A stretch of DNA of 64,000 bases from Bordetella sp. H567. Its GTDB lineage: Bacteria; Pseudomonadota; Gammaproteobacteria; Burkholderiales; Burkholderiaceae_B. A program made the translations under genes and the position numbers. This document shows positions 1-9,252 of this stretch, piece after piece (position 1 is the first letter of the stretch; the number at the start of each line of letters is the position of its first letter). Below the pieces are notes generated by a model. The model made no database searches and was not told the DNA's origin. It saw only the letters and a list, made by a program, of their open reading frames with translations. The stretch is from assembly GCF_001704295.1 (NCBI RefSeq), contig NZ_CP012334.1:1004084-1068083 (forward strand). Reading direction: 5' to 3'.

Positions 1-36
1 CCGCCGCGCCTAGCCGCGCCGTTCAGCCGCCTCGTT

Positions 37-567
37 ATGACAGCCAAATCCACCTCCTCGCCCGCGTCGACGCCCCTGGTCGGCGTGATCATGGGCTCAT
101 CCAGCGACTGGGAAGTCATGAAGCACGCCGTCACCATGCTGGATGACTTCGGCGTTCCCTGCGAAGCACGTGTCATCTCCGCGCATCGCATGCCGCTGGA
201 TATGGCGGAATACGGCGCCGCGGCGCGGGGCCGCGGGTTGCGCGCCATCATCGCCGGCGCGGGCGGGGCGGCGCATCTGCCCGGCATGATGGCCGCGCTG
301 ACCGACGTTCCCGTGTTCGGCGTACCGGTGCCTTCCAAATACCTGCGCGGCGAGGACTCCCTGCTTTCCATCGTCCAGATGCCCAAGGGCGTGCCGGTGG
401 CCACCTTCGCCATCGGCGAGGCCGGGGCCGCCAACGCCGCCCTGCACGTGATCGCCAACCTGGCCACCACGGACGACGCCCTGCACGCGAAGCTGGCGGA
501 CTTCCGGGCCCGCCAGACGCAGGCGGCGCGGGATATGCATGTGCCGCCTCCGGGGGCGCAGCAATGA
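37..567 (+). CDS. purE: N5-carboxyaminoimidazole ribonucleotide mutase
   Basis: PurE class I converts N5-CAIR to CAIR in de novo purine synthesis, acting in the cytosol as an octamer. The 176-residue product shows the family signatures: GSSSDWEVM near residue 20, the catalytic SAHRMP segment near residue 50, and [13 protein letters not shown] near residue 78. Length is usual for PurE with a short N-terminal extension. The stop codon overlaps the purK start in an ATGA junction, so the two are translationally coupled. Only 36 bases lie upstream in the window, so the promoter cannot be judged. Confidence 0.97.
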   Translation: MTAKSTSSPASTPLVGVIMGSSSDWEVMKHAVTMLDDFGVPCEARVISAHRMPLDMAEYGAAARGRGLRAIIAGAGGAAHLPGMMAALTDVPVFGVPVPSKYLRGEDSLLSIVQMPKGVPVATFAIGEAGAANAALHVIANLATTDDALHAKLADFRARQTQAARDMHVPPPGAQQ

Positions 568-1745
568 GCACCAACGGTATGATCGTCGAGCCGGGCGGCT
601 GGCTGGGCCTGATGGGTGGCGGCCAGCTGGGCCGCATGTTCTGCCATGCCGCGCAAAGCCTGGGCTACAAGGTGGCCGTTCTGGATCCGGCGGCCGATGG
701 CCCGGCGGCGATGGTGGCGGACCGCCACATCCTCGCGGGCTATGACGATACGGCGGGCCTGGACGAACTGGCGCGCACCTGCCGCGCCGTCACCACCGAA
801 TTCGAGAACGTCCCGGCCGACAGCCTGCGCGCCCTGGCGGCCCGTTGCCGTGTCAGTCCGTCGGCCGATGCCGTTGCCGTCGTACAGGACCGCATCGCGG
901 AAAAAACCTTCATTGCCGGGCAAGGGATACCCGTGGCGCCCCACGTGGCGGTGCGCGGCGACGACGACCTGCGCGCCGCGCCCGATACGCTGTTCCCCGG
1001 CATCCTGAAAGTGGCGCGGCTGGGCTATGACGGCAAGGGGCAGGCGCGGGTGCAGACGCGCGAACAGGCGCTGGCGGCCTTCGAGGCCTTCGGCCGCGTG
1101 CCCTGCGTGCTCGAAGCCCTGATGCCGCTGGATCACGAAATCTCGGTGGTGATCGCCCGCGGCTTCGATGGCGCGACCGTCATGTTCCCCGTGGCCCGCA
1201 ACGTGCATCGCGACGGCATCCTGGCGGTGTCCACCGTGGACCGTGCGGCCTTGTCCGGCCCCGATGCGGCGCTCGAGCGCGCCGCCGGCGATGCCGCCCT
1301 GCGCATTGCCGCCGGCCTGGGCTATCACGGCGTGTTGTGCGTCGAGTTCTTCGTGCTGCGCGACGGGTCGCTGCTGGTCAACGAAATCGCGCCGCGCCCG
1401 CACAACAGCGGCCACTACACCATCGATGCCTGTGTCACCAGCCAGTTCGAACAACAAGCCCGCGCGATGGCCGGCCTGCCGCTGGGCAGCACGGACCTGC
1501 TGGCGCCCGCCGTCATGCTGAACATCCTGGGCGATATCTGGTACGAGCCGGGCACGGATCGGCAGCGCGAGCCCGATTGGGCGGCGGCGCTGGCCGTACC
1601 CAGCGCCAAGCTGCACCTGTACGGCAAGCGCGATGCGCGCCGCGGCCGCAAGATGGGCCACGTGACCATCGTCGCGTCCACCATGTCGCAGGCGCGCCGC
1701 GACGCCGCCGCCGTGGCGGCCGCGCTGGGCATGGCCGCGCCCTGA
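564..1745 (+). CDS. purK: N5-carboxyaminoimidazole ribonucleotide synthase
   Basis: PurK is the ATP-grasp ligase that carboxylates AIR with bicarbonate and ATP, supplying N5-CAIR to PurE. The 393-residue protein opens with a nucleotide-binding segment ([13 protein letters not shown]), has the ATP-grasp core ([15 protein letters not shown] near residue 145), and the metal-site segment [13 protein letters not shown] near residue 275. Length is normal for the family. It starts inside the purE stop codon (4-base overlap), which fixes the start. Sua5 follows after 20 bases, so all three genes are probably one transcript. Confidence 0.97.
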   Translation: MSTNGMIVEPGGWLGLMGGGQLGRMFCHAAQSLGYKVAVLDPAADGPAAMVADRHILAGYDDTAGLDELARTCRAVTTEFENVPADSLRALAARCRVSPSADAVAVVQDRIAEKTFIAGQGIPVAPHVAVRGDDDLRAAPDTLFPGILKVARLGYDGKGQARVQTREQALAAFEAFGRVPCVLEALMPLDHEISVVIARGFDGATVMFPVARNVHRDGILAVSTVDRAALSGPDAALERAAGDAALRIAAGLGYHGVLCVEFFVLRDGSLLVNEIAPRPHNSGHYTIDACVTSQFEQQARAMAGLPLGSTDLLAPAVMLNILGDIWYEPGTDRQREPDWAAALAVPSAKLHLYGKRDARRGRKMGHVTIVASTMSQARRDAAAVAAALGMAAP

Positions 1746-1765
1746 CTCCCGCAGGAAATCCCGCC

Positions 1766-2803
1766 ATGGCGCCAGCGTTCGAAGACGAAGCCACCGATGC
1801 CCAGATCGCGCATGCCGCCCGCGTGCTGGCCCAGGGCCAACTGGTGGCCTTTCCCACCGAAACGGTCTACGGGCTGGGCGCCGATGCCGAAAACCCGCTG
1901 GCGGTGGGGCGCATCTATGCCGCCAAGGGACGGCCGTCGAATCACCCTGTCATCGTGCACGTCGCGCCCGAGGCGGACCTGTCGTACTGGGCCGCCGATA
2001 TTCCCGCGCAGGCGCGCGCACTGATCGACGCCTTCTGGCCCGGTCCGCTGACCCTGATTCTGAAGCGGGCGCCGCACATCGATCCCGCCGTCAGCGGCGG
2101 CCAGGACAGCGTGGGCGTGCGCTGCCCGTCGCATCCTGTGGCGCAGCGGCTGCTGCGCGCGTTCGCGGCACTGAAGCTCAACGGCCAGGGCGGCGTGGCC
2201 GGCCCGTCGGCCAACCGCTTCGGCCATGTATCGCCGACGCGCGCCGAACACGTGCGCGCCGAATTCCCCGATGAAGTCGCGCAGGGCATGCCGGTGCTGC
2301 AGGGCGGGGCTGCCGCCGTGGGCATCGAATCCACCATCGTGGACCTGTCGCGGGTGGATCGTGGCCTGGGGCCGGTCCTGCTGCGCCCGGGCCATATATC
2401 CGCCGCGGATATCGCGCGGGTGCTGGGCGTGTCGCCCGCGCTGCCGGATGCGGCCGCGCCGCGCGCGTCCGGCACGCTGCGCGCCCATTACGCGCCGCGC
2501 ACGCCGCTGGCCCTGGCCACGCGCGAACAACTGGAAGCGGCGGCCGTGGGTATCGGCCTGCCGGAAGACGGCCGCACGGTCGCGGTGGCCTATACGCCGC
2601 GGCCGCTGGAACTCGATCCGCGGCTGGTCTGGCAGCCGGTGGCCGCCGATCCGGCCCTGTATGCGCAGGCGTTGTACGCGCTGCTGCGCGAACTGGACGG
2701 CATGGGGTATCGCCGCATCCTGGTCGAAGCGCCGCCGCGCACGCCGGAATGGGCGGCGGTGAACGACCGCATCGGTCGCGCCGCGGCCGCTTTTGAATTC
2801 TGA
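1766..2803 (+). CDS. L-threonylcarbamoyladenylate synthase, Sua5 type
   Basis: The enzyme makes threonylcarbamoyl-AMP from threonine, bicarbonate and ATP, the first step of the t6A37 modification of ANN-decoding tRNAs. The 345-residue product has a YrdC/Sua5 domain (about 1-200) with the substrate motifs PTETVYGLG, KGRPSNHP and SANRFGHVSPT, and GIESTIVDLS at its end. A C-terminal Sua5 domain follows, marked by SGTLRAHYAPRTPL. This makes it the long Sua5 form rather than short TsaC. The ATG at 1766 is chosen because AGGAAA precedes it and the family begins here; the frame stays open further upstream inside purK. A second t6A-pathway gene, tcdA, lies near 37 kb. Confidence 0.93.
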   Translation: MAPAFEDEATDAQIAHAARVLAQGQLVAFPTETVYGLGADAENPLAVGRIYAAKGRPSNHPVIVHVAPEADLSYWAADIPAQARALIDAFWPGPLTLILKRAPHIDPAVSGGQDSVGVRCPSHPVAQRLLRAFAALKLNGQGGVAGPSANRFGHVSPTRAEHVRAEFPDEVAQGMPVLQGGAAAVGIESTIVDLSRVDRGLGPVLLRPGHISAADIARVLGVSPALPDAAAPRASGTLRAHYAPRTPLALATREQLEAAAVGIGLPEDGRTVAVAYTPRPLELDPRLVWQPVAADPALYAQALYALLRELDGMGYRRILVEAPPRTPEWAAVNDRIGRAAAAFEF

Positions 2804-3014
2804 CGGCGGCGCGAAAGCCCGCCAGGCATGGCCGGGTTGCCGCTCGTGCGGCCCGGTGCTCCACCTTATCGGCTAAGTGTTCCACCTAATTGCCCGGCGG
2901 TCCGGCGCGGCTTACGCTGCGCCGCCTATATGCAGGACCGGCCGGCGGCTAGCCCGGCGATGCGGCGCCCATGTGCCCACAAGGCCGGCGGCGCCGCGCA
3001 CGAGGAGAACACCC

Positions 3015-4037
3015 ATGAAGAAGTTTCTTACCCTGACGGCCGGCGCCCTGGCGCTGGCGGGCGCCGCGCACGTCGCGATCGCCGGTCCCACCCTGGATGC
3101 GGTCAAGAAGAAAGGCTACGTGCAGTGCGGCTTGAGCGATGGCGTAACGGGCTTCAGCGCGACCGACAGCAAAGGCGAATGGGCCGGCATGGACGTGGAC
3201 ATCTGCCGCGCCATCGCCGCGGCGGCGCTGGGCGATGCCGGCAAGTTCAAGGGCACGGCCTTGTCCACCCAGCAGCGCTTCACGGCGCTGCAGTCCGGCG
3301 AAGTGGATGTCCTTTTGCGCACCGTGACGCTGACGCAGACGCGCGACACCTCGCTGGGGCTGGCGGCCGTGGCGGCCAGCTTCTACGACGGACAAGGCAT
3401 CCTGGTGCGCAAGTCGCTGAACGTGAAGAGCGCCAAGGAGCTGGATGGATCGACGGTCTGCGTGCAGCCGGGTACCACCACCGAGCTCAATCTGTCCGAC
3501 TGGTTCCGCGCCAACAACATCAAGTTCACCCCGGTGGTCATCGACAAGGTGACCGAAGTGGTGCGCGCCTTCGAGTCCGGCCGTTGCGATGCCTTTACCG
3601 ACGATGCATCCCAGCTGGCCGCGGTGCGGGCCTCGCAGGTGGCCAATCCCAACGACTATGACATCCTGCCGGAACGCCTGTCCAAGGAGCCGCTGGGGCC
3701 GATGGTGCGGCAAGGCGATGAAAACTGGTTGGGCATCGTGCGGTGGACCTTGTTCGCGCTGATGGAGGCGGAGGAATACGGCATCACGCAGAAGAACGTG
3801 GACCAAATGCTCAAAAGCACCAATCCCAACGTACTGCGCATCCTGGGCGTGACGCCGGGCGCGGGCAAGAACATGGGGCTGGACGAGAAGTGGGCCTATA
3901 ACGCCATCAAGGCGGTTGGCAACTACGGGGAAATCTTCGAGCGCAACGTCGGTAGCGGCAGCAAGCTGGGGCTCAAACGGGGTGTCAACGCGTTGTGGAA
4001 CCAGGGTGGGGCGATGTATCCCTGGCCGATACGCTGA
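3015..4037 (+). CDS. Amino-acid ABC transporter periplasmic binding protein (AapJ/BztA-like)
   Basis: This is a periplasmic solute-binding protein of the general L-amino-acid type (family 3). The 340-residue product starts with a Sec signal peptide (MKKFLTLTAGALALAGA, cleavage probably after AIA at residue 23). The mature N-terminus has the typical LDAVKKKGYVQCGLSDG, and other family features are FSATDSKGEWAGMDVDICRA and VCVQPGTTTELNLSDWFR. GAGGAG sits eight bases before the ATG. In characterised systems such a gene is followed by two permeases and an ATPase. Here the next gene is a convergent hydrolase, so it is an orphan and must borrow a membrane complex encoded elsewhere. The substrate is inferred only from family resemblance. 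Confidence 0.9.
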   Translation: MKKFLTLTAGALALAGAAHVAIAGPTLDAVKKKGYVQCGLSDGVTGFSATDSKGEWAGMDVDICRAIAAAALGDAGKFKGTALSTQQRFTALQSGEVDVLLRTVTLTQTRDTSLGLAAVAASFYDGQGILVRKSLNVKSAKELDGSTVCVQPGTTTELNLSDWFRANNIKFTPVVIDKVTEVVRAFESGRCDAFTDDASQLAAVRASQVANPNDYDILPERLSKEPLGPMVRQGDENWLGIVRWTLFALMEAEEYGITQKNVDQMLKSTNPNVLRILGVTPGAGKNMGLDEKWAYNAIKAVGNYGEIFERNVGSGSKLGLKRGVNALWNQGGAMYPWPIR

Positions 4038-4124
4038 CCGGGCTCGCCTTGCACGCCCGGATAGCGTTCCAGCACGCCGGGTTGCGCGGCCAGCGCGGCG
4101 CTGCTGCCCCGATGCGCCTTGTCG

Positions 4125-4940
4125 CTAAGTCTTCGGCACGAACGCCTTGATCGCCTCGATGACGGTTTGCGGCTGGTCGCGGTGCGGCGAATGTCCACAA
4201 TCGGGCAATACCCGCATGGTCGCGCGCGGAGCGCGCCGGGCGATACTTTCGATCTGCGCCAGGCTGCCGTAGTTGTCGTCCGTCCCTTGCAATGCCAGCA
4301 CGGGGCAGCGTATGTCGGACAGGGCCGATTCGATATTCCAGGCGCGGAAGGCCGGGTCCAGCCAGATGTCGTTCCATCCCCAGAACGCCGAGTCCGGGTC
4401 ATCGTGGTAGCGCGCCAGCTTGTCGCGCAGGTCCGCTTCCAGATAGGCCCGCCGCGCGGCTTCGATATTGCGCACCGTGATGTCTTCGACGAAGACATGC
4501 GGCGCGGCGGCGATGACGCCCGCGACCGCGTCGGGATGGTGGGACGCGTAGAGCAGGGCGATCGAGCCGCCGTCGCTGTGCCCGTAGAAAACGGGCCGGT
4601 CGCGGTGCGCGTCCACGCCCAGCGCTTGCAGCAGCGCCGGCAGGACATCGCGGGCCTGGTCGTGCAGGTATTCGACCGGCCATTTTTCTTGCGTGGGCCG
4701 CGGCGTGGAGCGGCCATATCCGGGCCGCGAATAGAGCAGGCCGCGGCAGCCGGCGGCCTCGCAGGCGTGGGCGGGCCAGTCCCGCCACGTCGACAGCGAT
4801 CCCAGCCCTTCGTGAAGGAAGACCAGGAGCGGCGCATCGCCGCTTCCCGGCGTGATCCATTGGTATTCCAGGCGCATTTCGCGGCCCGCGGCCCGCAGCG
4901 AAATCCAGGCCGGTTCCTGTCGGTCATCCAGGGGCATCAT
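4125..4940 (-). CDS. Alpha/beta hydrolase
   Basis: This is an alpha/beta-fold hydrolase of about 271 residues. Visible features are the oxyanion strand LLVFLHEGLGSLSTW, the nucleophile elbow GHSDGG (Ser in the middle), a late acidic segment LQGTDDNYG and the final DCGHSPHRDQP that would supply the catalytic His. A full Ser-Asp-His triad is therefore likely. I place the start at 4940 because GGAGAGAAC precedes that ATG; an in-frame ATG at 5048 would add a 36-residue arginine-rich extension unlike the family. The substrate is unknown. It sits convergent with the binding-protein gene and divergent from the MaoC-type gene. Confidence 0.85.
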   Translation of the reverse strand: MMPLDDRQEPAWISLRAAGREMRLEYQWITPGSGDAPLLVFLHEGLGSLSTWRDWPAHACEAAGCRGLLYSRPGYGRSTPRPTQEKWPVEYLHDQARDVLPALLQALGVDAHRDRPVFYGHSDGGSIALLYASHHPDAVAGVIAAAPHVFVEDITVRNIEAARRAYLEADLRDKLARYHDDPDSAFWGWNDIWLDPAFRAWNIESALSDIRCPVLALQGTDDNYGSLAQIESIARRAPRATMRVLPDCGHSPHRDQPQTVIEAIKAFVPKT

Positions 4941-5247
4941 GTTCTCTCCGATAACGGCGGCTTCCAGGGAAGGCTGCGTGCGGGATCGATACGTCTGCCG
5001 CTTCGGCCCGCGATGCCCATGGCTGGCAACCGGTTTCGATTCCGGCATGGTAACCGGCGTGCCGGCCGCCTGGCGCAGCGCGGCCGTGCAAGCCGCCCGG
5101 GATTGGTCTATCCTCCACCAGGCCTTGTGCCGCCAAGGCAGGCTGCATTTCGAGACCTACTGACCGCGACGCTTCCCACGCCCACGCGCCCGAACGGCGC
5201 ATGGCCGGGCGCAGGGGCCGGCGCGGCCGCCAAGGGGAAGCCGTTCC
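4941..5247. other. Divergent intergenic region
   Basis: These 307 bases separate the minus-strand hydrolase start from the plus-strand MaoC-type gene. The region keeps the GC of its neighbours and must carry both promoters if neither gene is read through. The hydrolase frame stays open to 5048, so a longer hydrolase is possible but unlikely. I see no RNA gene, no strong hairpin and no convincing -35/-10 pair. Confidence 0.5.
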
Positions 5248-5697
5248 ATGAAGTTCGCCGATTTCAAGCAGGGCATGGTGATCCATGCCGGTCCGGTCAC
5301 CGTCACGGAGGCCGAGATCCTGGAATTCGCCCGCAAATACGATCCGCAGTGGTTCCACACCGACGTCCAGCGCGCCCAGCAGGGCCGGTGGGGCGGGCTG
5401 ATCGCCAGCGGCTGGCACACGTGCGCCATGGCGATGCGCATGGCGGTGGACGCGGTCTTGCGCGATTCCGAATCCTTCGGTTCGCCGGGCCTGGGCGAAG
5501 TGCGCTGGCGCGTGCCGGTACGCCCCGGCGACAAGCTGCGGCTGGAGGCGCGCGTGCATGGCGTGCGGGTGTCTTCGTCGCGCAAGGATCTGGGCATCGT
5601 CACCTGGGGCTGGATCGTCCACAACCAGCACGACGAAGCGGTGCTGGAGCTGGACGCGACCAGCCTGTTCGAACTGGGCGAGAGCCCGTCCGCTTGA
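5248..5697 (+). CDS. MaoC-like hot-dog fold dehydratase
   Basis: A 149-residue single hot-dog-fold protein of the MaoC/(R)-specific enoyl-CoA hydratase family. The diagnostic hydratase segment, EFARKYDPQWFHTD (about 29-42), carries the Asp and His that activate water in characterised members. It is followed by GGLIASGWHTCAM, the helix that packs over the acyl chain. Such proteins add or remove water from trans-2-enoyl-CoA thioesters. The gene stands alone between a divergent hydrolase and the exported protein that follows after only a few bases. The specific substrate cannot be told. Confidence 0.88.
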   Translation: MKFADFKQGMVIHAGPVTVTEAEILEFARKYDPQWFHTDVQRAQQGRWGGLIASGWHTCAMAMRMAVDAVLRDSESFGSPGLGEVRWRVPVRPGDKLRLEARVHGVRVSSSRKDLGIVTWGWIVHNQHDEAVLELDATSLFELGESPSA

Positions 5698-5705
5698 TTG
5701 CCGGG

Positions 5706-6647
5706 ATGATGTCGCGCATGTTCGGCCTGGGCGTCCGGCGGGCGGCCAGCATGGCGGACAGGCCGGCGGGCCGGCCGGCCAGGCGCTACACGCCCGTCCG
5801 CGCGATTCCGCGCATGCTCGCACCGGCGACGCTTATCGCCGCCCTGCTGTCGGGTATCGCCGGGCCCGCCATGGGCGCGCCGCCACGCGCGGCCGCATCC
5901 CGGCCCGCCCCGGCGGAAAACTACACCTTGCGCCAGGCGGTGACGGCCTGGGACATGCTTTACAAGGTGGACATCCTATGTCCCGACGGAGAACTCGAAC
6001 GCCAGGCTCGCCGCTTGAAGGAACTGGAAGCGGTCGCCAACCAGCGCCTGAAGCTGTCCGCCAAGGCGGTGCTGGAAAAGCTGCAGGACGAGACGCCGCC
6101 GGTGCTGATGACGCCGGAGCAGGCCGTGCGCGTGGTGTCGAATGCCGGCGGCTGCAAGACTGATGCCCTGGCCCAGTGGCGCGGCCGCGCGGCTTTCGTG
6201 GCCGACACCGCGCGCCAGGTCCTGGCCGGCCAGGCGCGCGCCGACCGGCAATGGCCACGCGATGCGGCGCTGGAACAGCCGGTGCGGATCACCGTATTGG
6301 GGCAGCGCAGCGACGCAACGCATGGCGCGGCGGTCTGGTTGCGCTTGGAGAACCGCGGATCGGCCTCCGCGCGCGTCGCGTTGCTCGCGCCGCAAACCTT
6401 CGTCGGCCTGTGTACCCGCCTGTCGATTTCCGGAGTGCCGGTGGAACACGGCTATGCCCCGCGCGACTGGCTGACCGTGCCGCCGCGCGGCCATGCGTCG
6501 GTCCTGATGGTCCGCGATTCCTCATGCCCGCGGCAGGCGCGGGTGAACGTCGGGGGCGCCGTCGTGGTCGACACAGGCTCCGGGCCGCGCTATTGGCGCT
6601 TCCTGGCGCGCGGCGTCGGCGCGCTGCCCGCGGGCATCCAGCCCTGA
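5706..6647 (+). CDS. Exported protein of unknown function
   Basis: I do not recognise the family. The frame from ATG 5706 encodes 313 residues; an internal ATG at 5814 (residue 37) begins a convincing signal peptide (MLAPATLIAALLSGIAGPAMGA), so the true start may be 5814 with a 277-residue product. The mature part has a helical half with two cysteines (DILCPDGELERQARR and NAGGCKTDAL), then a beta-rich half with two more (VGLCTRLSISG and RDSSCPRQA), which suggests periplasmic disulfides. It starts eight bases after the MaoC-type gene, so the two may be cotranscribed. It is the last gene before the Ig-like block, which faces it. Confidence 0.7.
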   Translation: MMSRMFGLGVRRAASMADRPAGRPARRYTPVRAIPRMLAPATLIAALLSGIAGPAMGAPPRAAASRPAPAENYTLRQAVTAWDMLYKVDILCPDGELERQARRLKELEAVANQRLKLSAKAVLEKLQDETPPVLMTPEQAVRVVSNAGGCKTDALAQWRGRAAFVADTARQVLAGQARADRQWPRDAALEQPVRITVLGQRSDATHGAAVWLRLENRGSASARVALLAPQTFVGLCTRLSISGVPVEHGYAPRDWLTVPPRGHASVLMVRDSSCPRQARVNVGGAVVVDTGSGPRYWRFLARGVGALPAGIQP

Positions 6648-6717
6648 ACCGCCTGCCATCATCTTGCCGCCGCATCGATAAGGCCCGGACGCCGTCATCC
6701 GATATCGCCGAAGGGCA

Positions 6718-7833
6718 TCAGAAGAAGTCGACGCGTATCGGGCCCCAAGGCCGTGTCCATGCCGTCGAGTAGGACCAGGCCGCGCTCGTGATCAGGCAGT
6801 CCGCCCACATATACCCCCAGTCGTTCGGCCCGCGACGGCGGTAGCCGATCAGGTTCTCTTTCGGAATCCGGCATGGCACCTGGTCGCCGGGCTTGGCGCC
6901 CTTGGGCGCAGTGACGGTGTAGACCTGGACGGGTGCGGGTGGCATGCATATACCGCTCTTGTCATAGCCATTGATATAGAGATGCACCGCGTAGCTATCG
7001 CCTTCCTGCACGTCGTCGATCAGCGTCACGTTGAGCACCAGTTCGGTCGGGAAGCTGTATGTGTTGAGCTGCGTCACAGGGCCGTTTATCCACTCGGGCG
7101 CCGTATACATCGCGCCTTTGTCAGGATCCGGCATGACCAGCCCCTGGCCGGTCGCGACGAAGCCGACCACCGGCGACGATATGGTGTTCTTATCGGCGAG
7201 CAGGACATAGGCCAGGCGATTCATTTGGCCCCGCGTCAACATCGCCATGTACGGCACCTGGAAATCGTTGGCGATCATATCGGGATCGCCGATCCGGGCG
7301 TAGTCGTTGCATATGAAGGCGGCCATGCGGTAATAGGCGGCAGCCAATGGCGTGTCGGCGGTGACGGCATAGGAAAGGCTGCTCCAGCTGGGAATGGCAA
7401 GCTGCCCATTGGAGCGCGGCAGGTTGGGTGTGGGCAGGTCGGCGGGGGGCAGGCCGAATGCGTAAAACAGCAGGTTCAGGGCGCGATAATCTTGCGACGG
7501 CAGGTCTATCCGGGCCAGCAAGCTGCACAGGATCTCGGACTTGCAGCACACATAGATGACAAGTTCGCCATTCTTCAGCGTGGGAACGTGGATGAAGGCG
7601 TTCTCGTCCACCGGGATGGGCTGGAAATCCAAATCGAAATACAGCAGGGTACCGGGCGGTTGGTCGTTGCCGATGGCCAGCGGCACGACTGCCGGCCGGT
7701 TCGCGTCGTCGACGACCTTTAGTGTGATCTTGAACCTTTGCTGCTCGTTGTGCGGGTCCAGTTGTACACCGGGCGGGCCGTCCAGCGGCGCCGCCAGCTG
7801 CTTGTCGGATCGGAAGTAAATGATCTTGGCCAT
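6718..7833 (-). CDS. Ig-like array protein 4 (371 residues, unknown function)
   Basis: Last gene of a five-gene minus-strand block. No known family is certain. The N-terminal region (about 30-120) reads like a bacterial Ig-like strand set (FKITLKVVDDANRPAV). The C-terminal part carries the module shared with the three neighbouring proteins: an IPSW motif near residue 147, MPDPDKG near 233, and an LYINGYDKSG segment near 283. Cysteines are unusually clustered (VCCKSEILC near 105). There is no signal peptide, lipobox or membrane segment. It starts 30 bases after the previous gene ends and is probably cotranscribed with it. GC is visibly lower than in flanking core genes. Confidence 0.75.
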   Translation of the reverse strand: MAKIIYFRSDKQLAAPLDGPPGVQLDPHNEQQRFKITLKVVDDANRPAVVPLAIGNDQPPGTLLYFDLDFQPIPVDENAFIHVPTLKNGELVIYVCCKSEILCSLLARIDLPSQDYRALNLLFYAFGLPPADLPTPNLPRSNGQLAIPSWSSLSYAVTADTPLAAAYYRMAAFICNDYARIGDPDMIANDFQVPYMAMLTRGQMNRLAYVLLADKNTISSPVVGFVATGQGLVMPDPDKGAMYTAPEWINGPVTQLNTYSFPTELVLNVTLIDDVQEGDSYAVHLYINGYDKSGICMPPAPVQVYTVTAPKGAKPGDQVPCRIPKENLIGYRRRGPNDWGYMWADCLITSAAWSYSTAWTRPWGPIRVDFF

Positions 7834-7863
7834 GGTCGTTTCCCATCGCGCCGTGAAGGCGGT

Positions 7864-9195
7864 TCACGAGGTGCCGTCGGCCTCGTTGCCTGTGTCGTCG
7901 CTTACTCTTCCTTCGACTTCCTGCTTCGTCGTATCGGTGGCGGCGAAATTGATCAGGATCGGCTGGGTGAAGCTCGGATAGATGCCGGACCGCTCGCGAC
8001 CATTCACCTGGTAATCGACCCATAGGTAGCCCGGGTTGGCCGAATCCCTATAGGCGAACCCCTCTGACCATTCCTTGGGAGCGGCGATGGTGACCGTGCT
8101 GCCTGCTGGCCAGTGGATCGTATCCACGGTGAACGTGAGCACGTTGGGCGCTTGCGGTACACCTGGGATAGGACCACCGTCGCCCAGCAGCAGGGTGTGC
8201 GGCTTATCGTCTTTATAGCCATTCTGATAGAGATATATCCGATATACGTCGCCAATGTTGGCCGCGGGATCGATCTTCAACTCAACATCGAAGCCGGCCA
8301 CGTCGTTCGAGTCGGCCAGATCGGCCAGCGTCAGGGGCTGATTGGGCGGAGGGTCGCCGTACTTTTTGGCGCCCCACCACGAGGGTTTGACGAGCGATCC
8401 TTCTGTGTCGGGATTCGGCATGAGCAGCGGCACCCCCGAGACCGCGAATGCCCAGGGCATCGAGGCTTTCGCGTTCCCGTTACCCTCGTCGGTAAAATAC
8501 AGGATGCAGTTGTTTCTCCCAGGACCCTGTTCCATCAAGTGGTACGGAAGCTTCACGCCGCTTAGCAGATTTCCATATGAGTAATCCAATCTGTCCACCC
8601 GCTTGCCATTGATGATGATGTGCATCGTGGCGTTCTGAGACACACTGGGAGACAGGCTGCTCATCGTATATGTGAAGTAGTATTTTTGCGGCTGGTCGTT
8701 CCAGTGAGGTATCACGACCTGGTCTTCTGTTTGGGGCAGCACCATAGGCCCCAGGTCCGGATCGGCGTGTGCCATGGCTTCCTGGAACGTGGAGTAGCAG
8801 CACGTCAAGGTTTGGTTGATGCCTTCGTCCAGCGGGTCGGGGGTGGGGCTGGCAAACAGGTTGAAGATGCATCCCGGATAGATATCCATCGAGAAATTAT
8901 TGATCGTGACGTAAATCATCAGAAGGCCGGTTTTGTCCGTGGATACTGCGGTTCCCGCGAGAACGGTCGCCGTGATGTTTACCTTGTCTTCGCTCCAGTA
9001 CTGCACACGGTTCTTCTGCTGATCGTCGCCGAGATAGACGTCAGTGGGTCCCTTTGCCTTGTTGCCTTGGTCATCGTATACCTGCACCGTCACAGCGTAA
9101 TACTGGCCGTCCGACGCGGGAAATTCGGGATTGGAAAGGTTTGTGGCTATGGGGGTGGCGACGAATTTATCGACGTCGATATAAGAAATCAGCAT
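7864..9195 (-). CDS. Ig-like array protein 3 (443 residues, unknown function)
   Basis: A paralogue of its neighbours. The N-terminal part has an Ig-like pattern (YYAVTVQVYDDQGNKAKG near residue 35) typical of bacterial Ig repeats. The shared C-terminal module follows: QVVIPHWNDQ near 157, LMPNPDTEG near 256 and YLYQNGYKDD near 320. There is no signal peptide; the protein begins MLISYIDVDKF. A strong GGAGGG ribosome site precedes the ATG, which decides the start. The base composition is low for this genome: 8881-8940 holds 25 G/C of 60 by hand count. The Ig-like match is by strand pattern only. Confidence 0.78.
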   Translation of the reverse strand: MLISYIDVDKFVATPIATNLSNPEFPASDGQYYAVTVQVYDDQGNKAKGPTDVYLGDDQQKNRVQYWSEDKVNITATVLAGTAVSTDKTGLLMIYVTINNFSMDIYPGCIFNLFASPTPDPLDEGINQTLTCCYSTFQEAMAHADPDLGPMVLPQTEDQVVIPHWNDQPQKYYFTYTMSSLSPSVSQNATMHIIINGKRVDRLDYSYGNLLSGVKLPYHLMEQGPGRNNCILYFTDEGNGNAKASMPWAFAVSGVPLLMPNPDTEGSLVKPSWWGAKKYGDPPPNQPLTLADLADSNDVAGFDVELKIDPAANIGDVYRIYLYQNGYKDDKPHTLLLGDGGPIPGVPQAPNVLTFTVDTIHWPAGSTVTIAAPKEWSEGFAYRDSANPGYLWVDYQVNGRERSGIYPSFTQPILINFAATDTTKQEVEGRVSDDTGNEADGTS

Positions 9196-9252
9196 GATCC
9201 CTCCAACTGGCGCTATTGAGTTGCCGGCCGCCCACGGCCAGCGGATTAACGA

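Noticed and set aside
2804-3014. Riboswitch or leader upstream of the amino-acid binding protein
   Set aside because: No conserved riboswitch core or terminator/antiterminator pair could be drawn in the 211 bases.
6648-6717. Integration scar, tRNA or attachment site at the edge of the low-GC block
   Set aside because: The 70-base gap has no tRNA-like sequence, and I saw no matching direct repeat near 19.2-19.7 kb.
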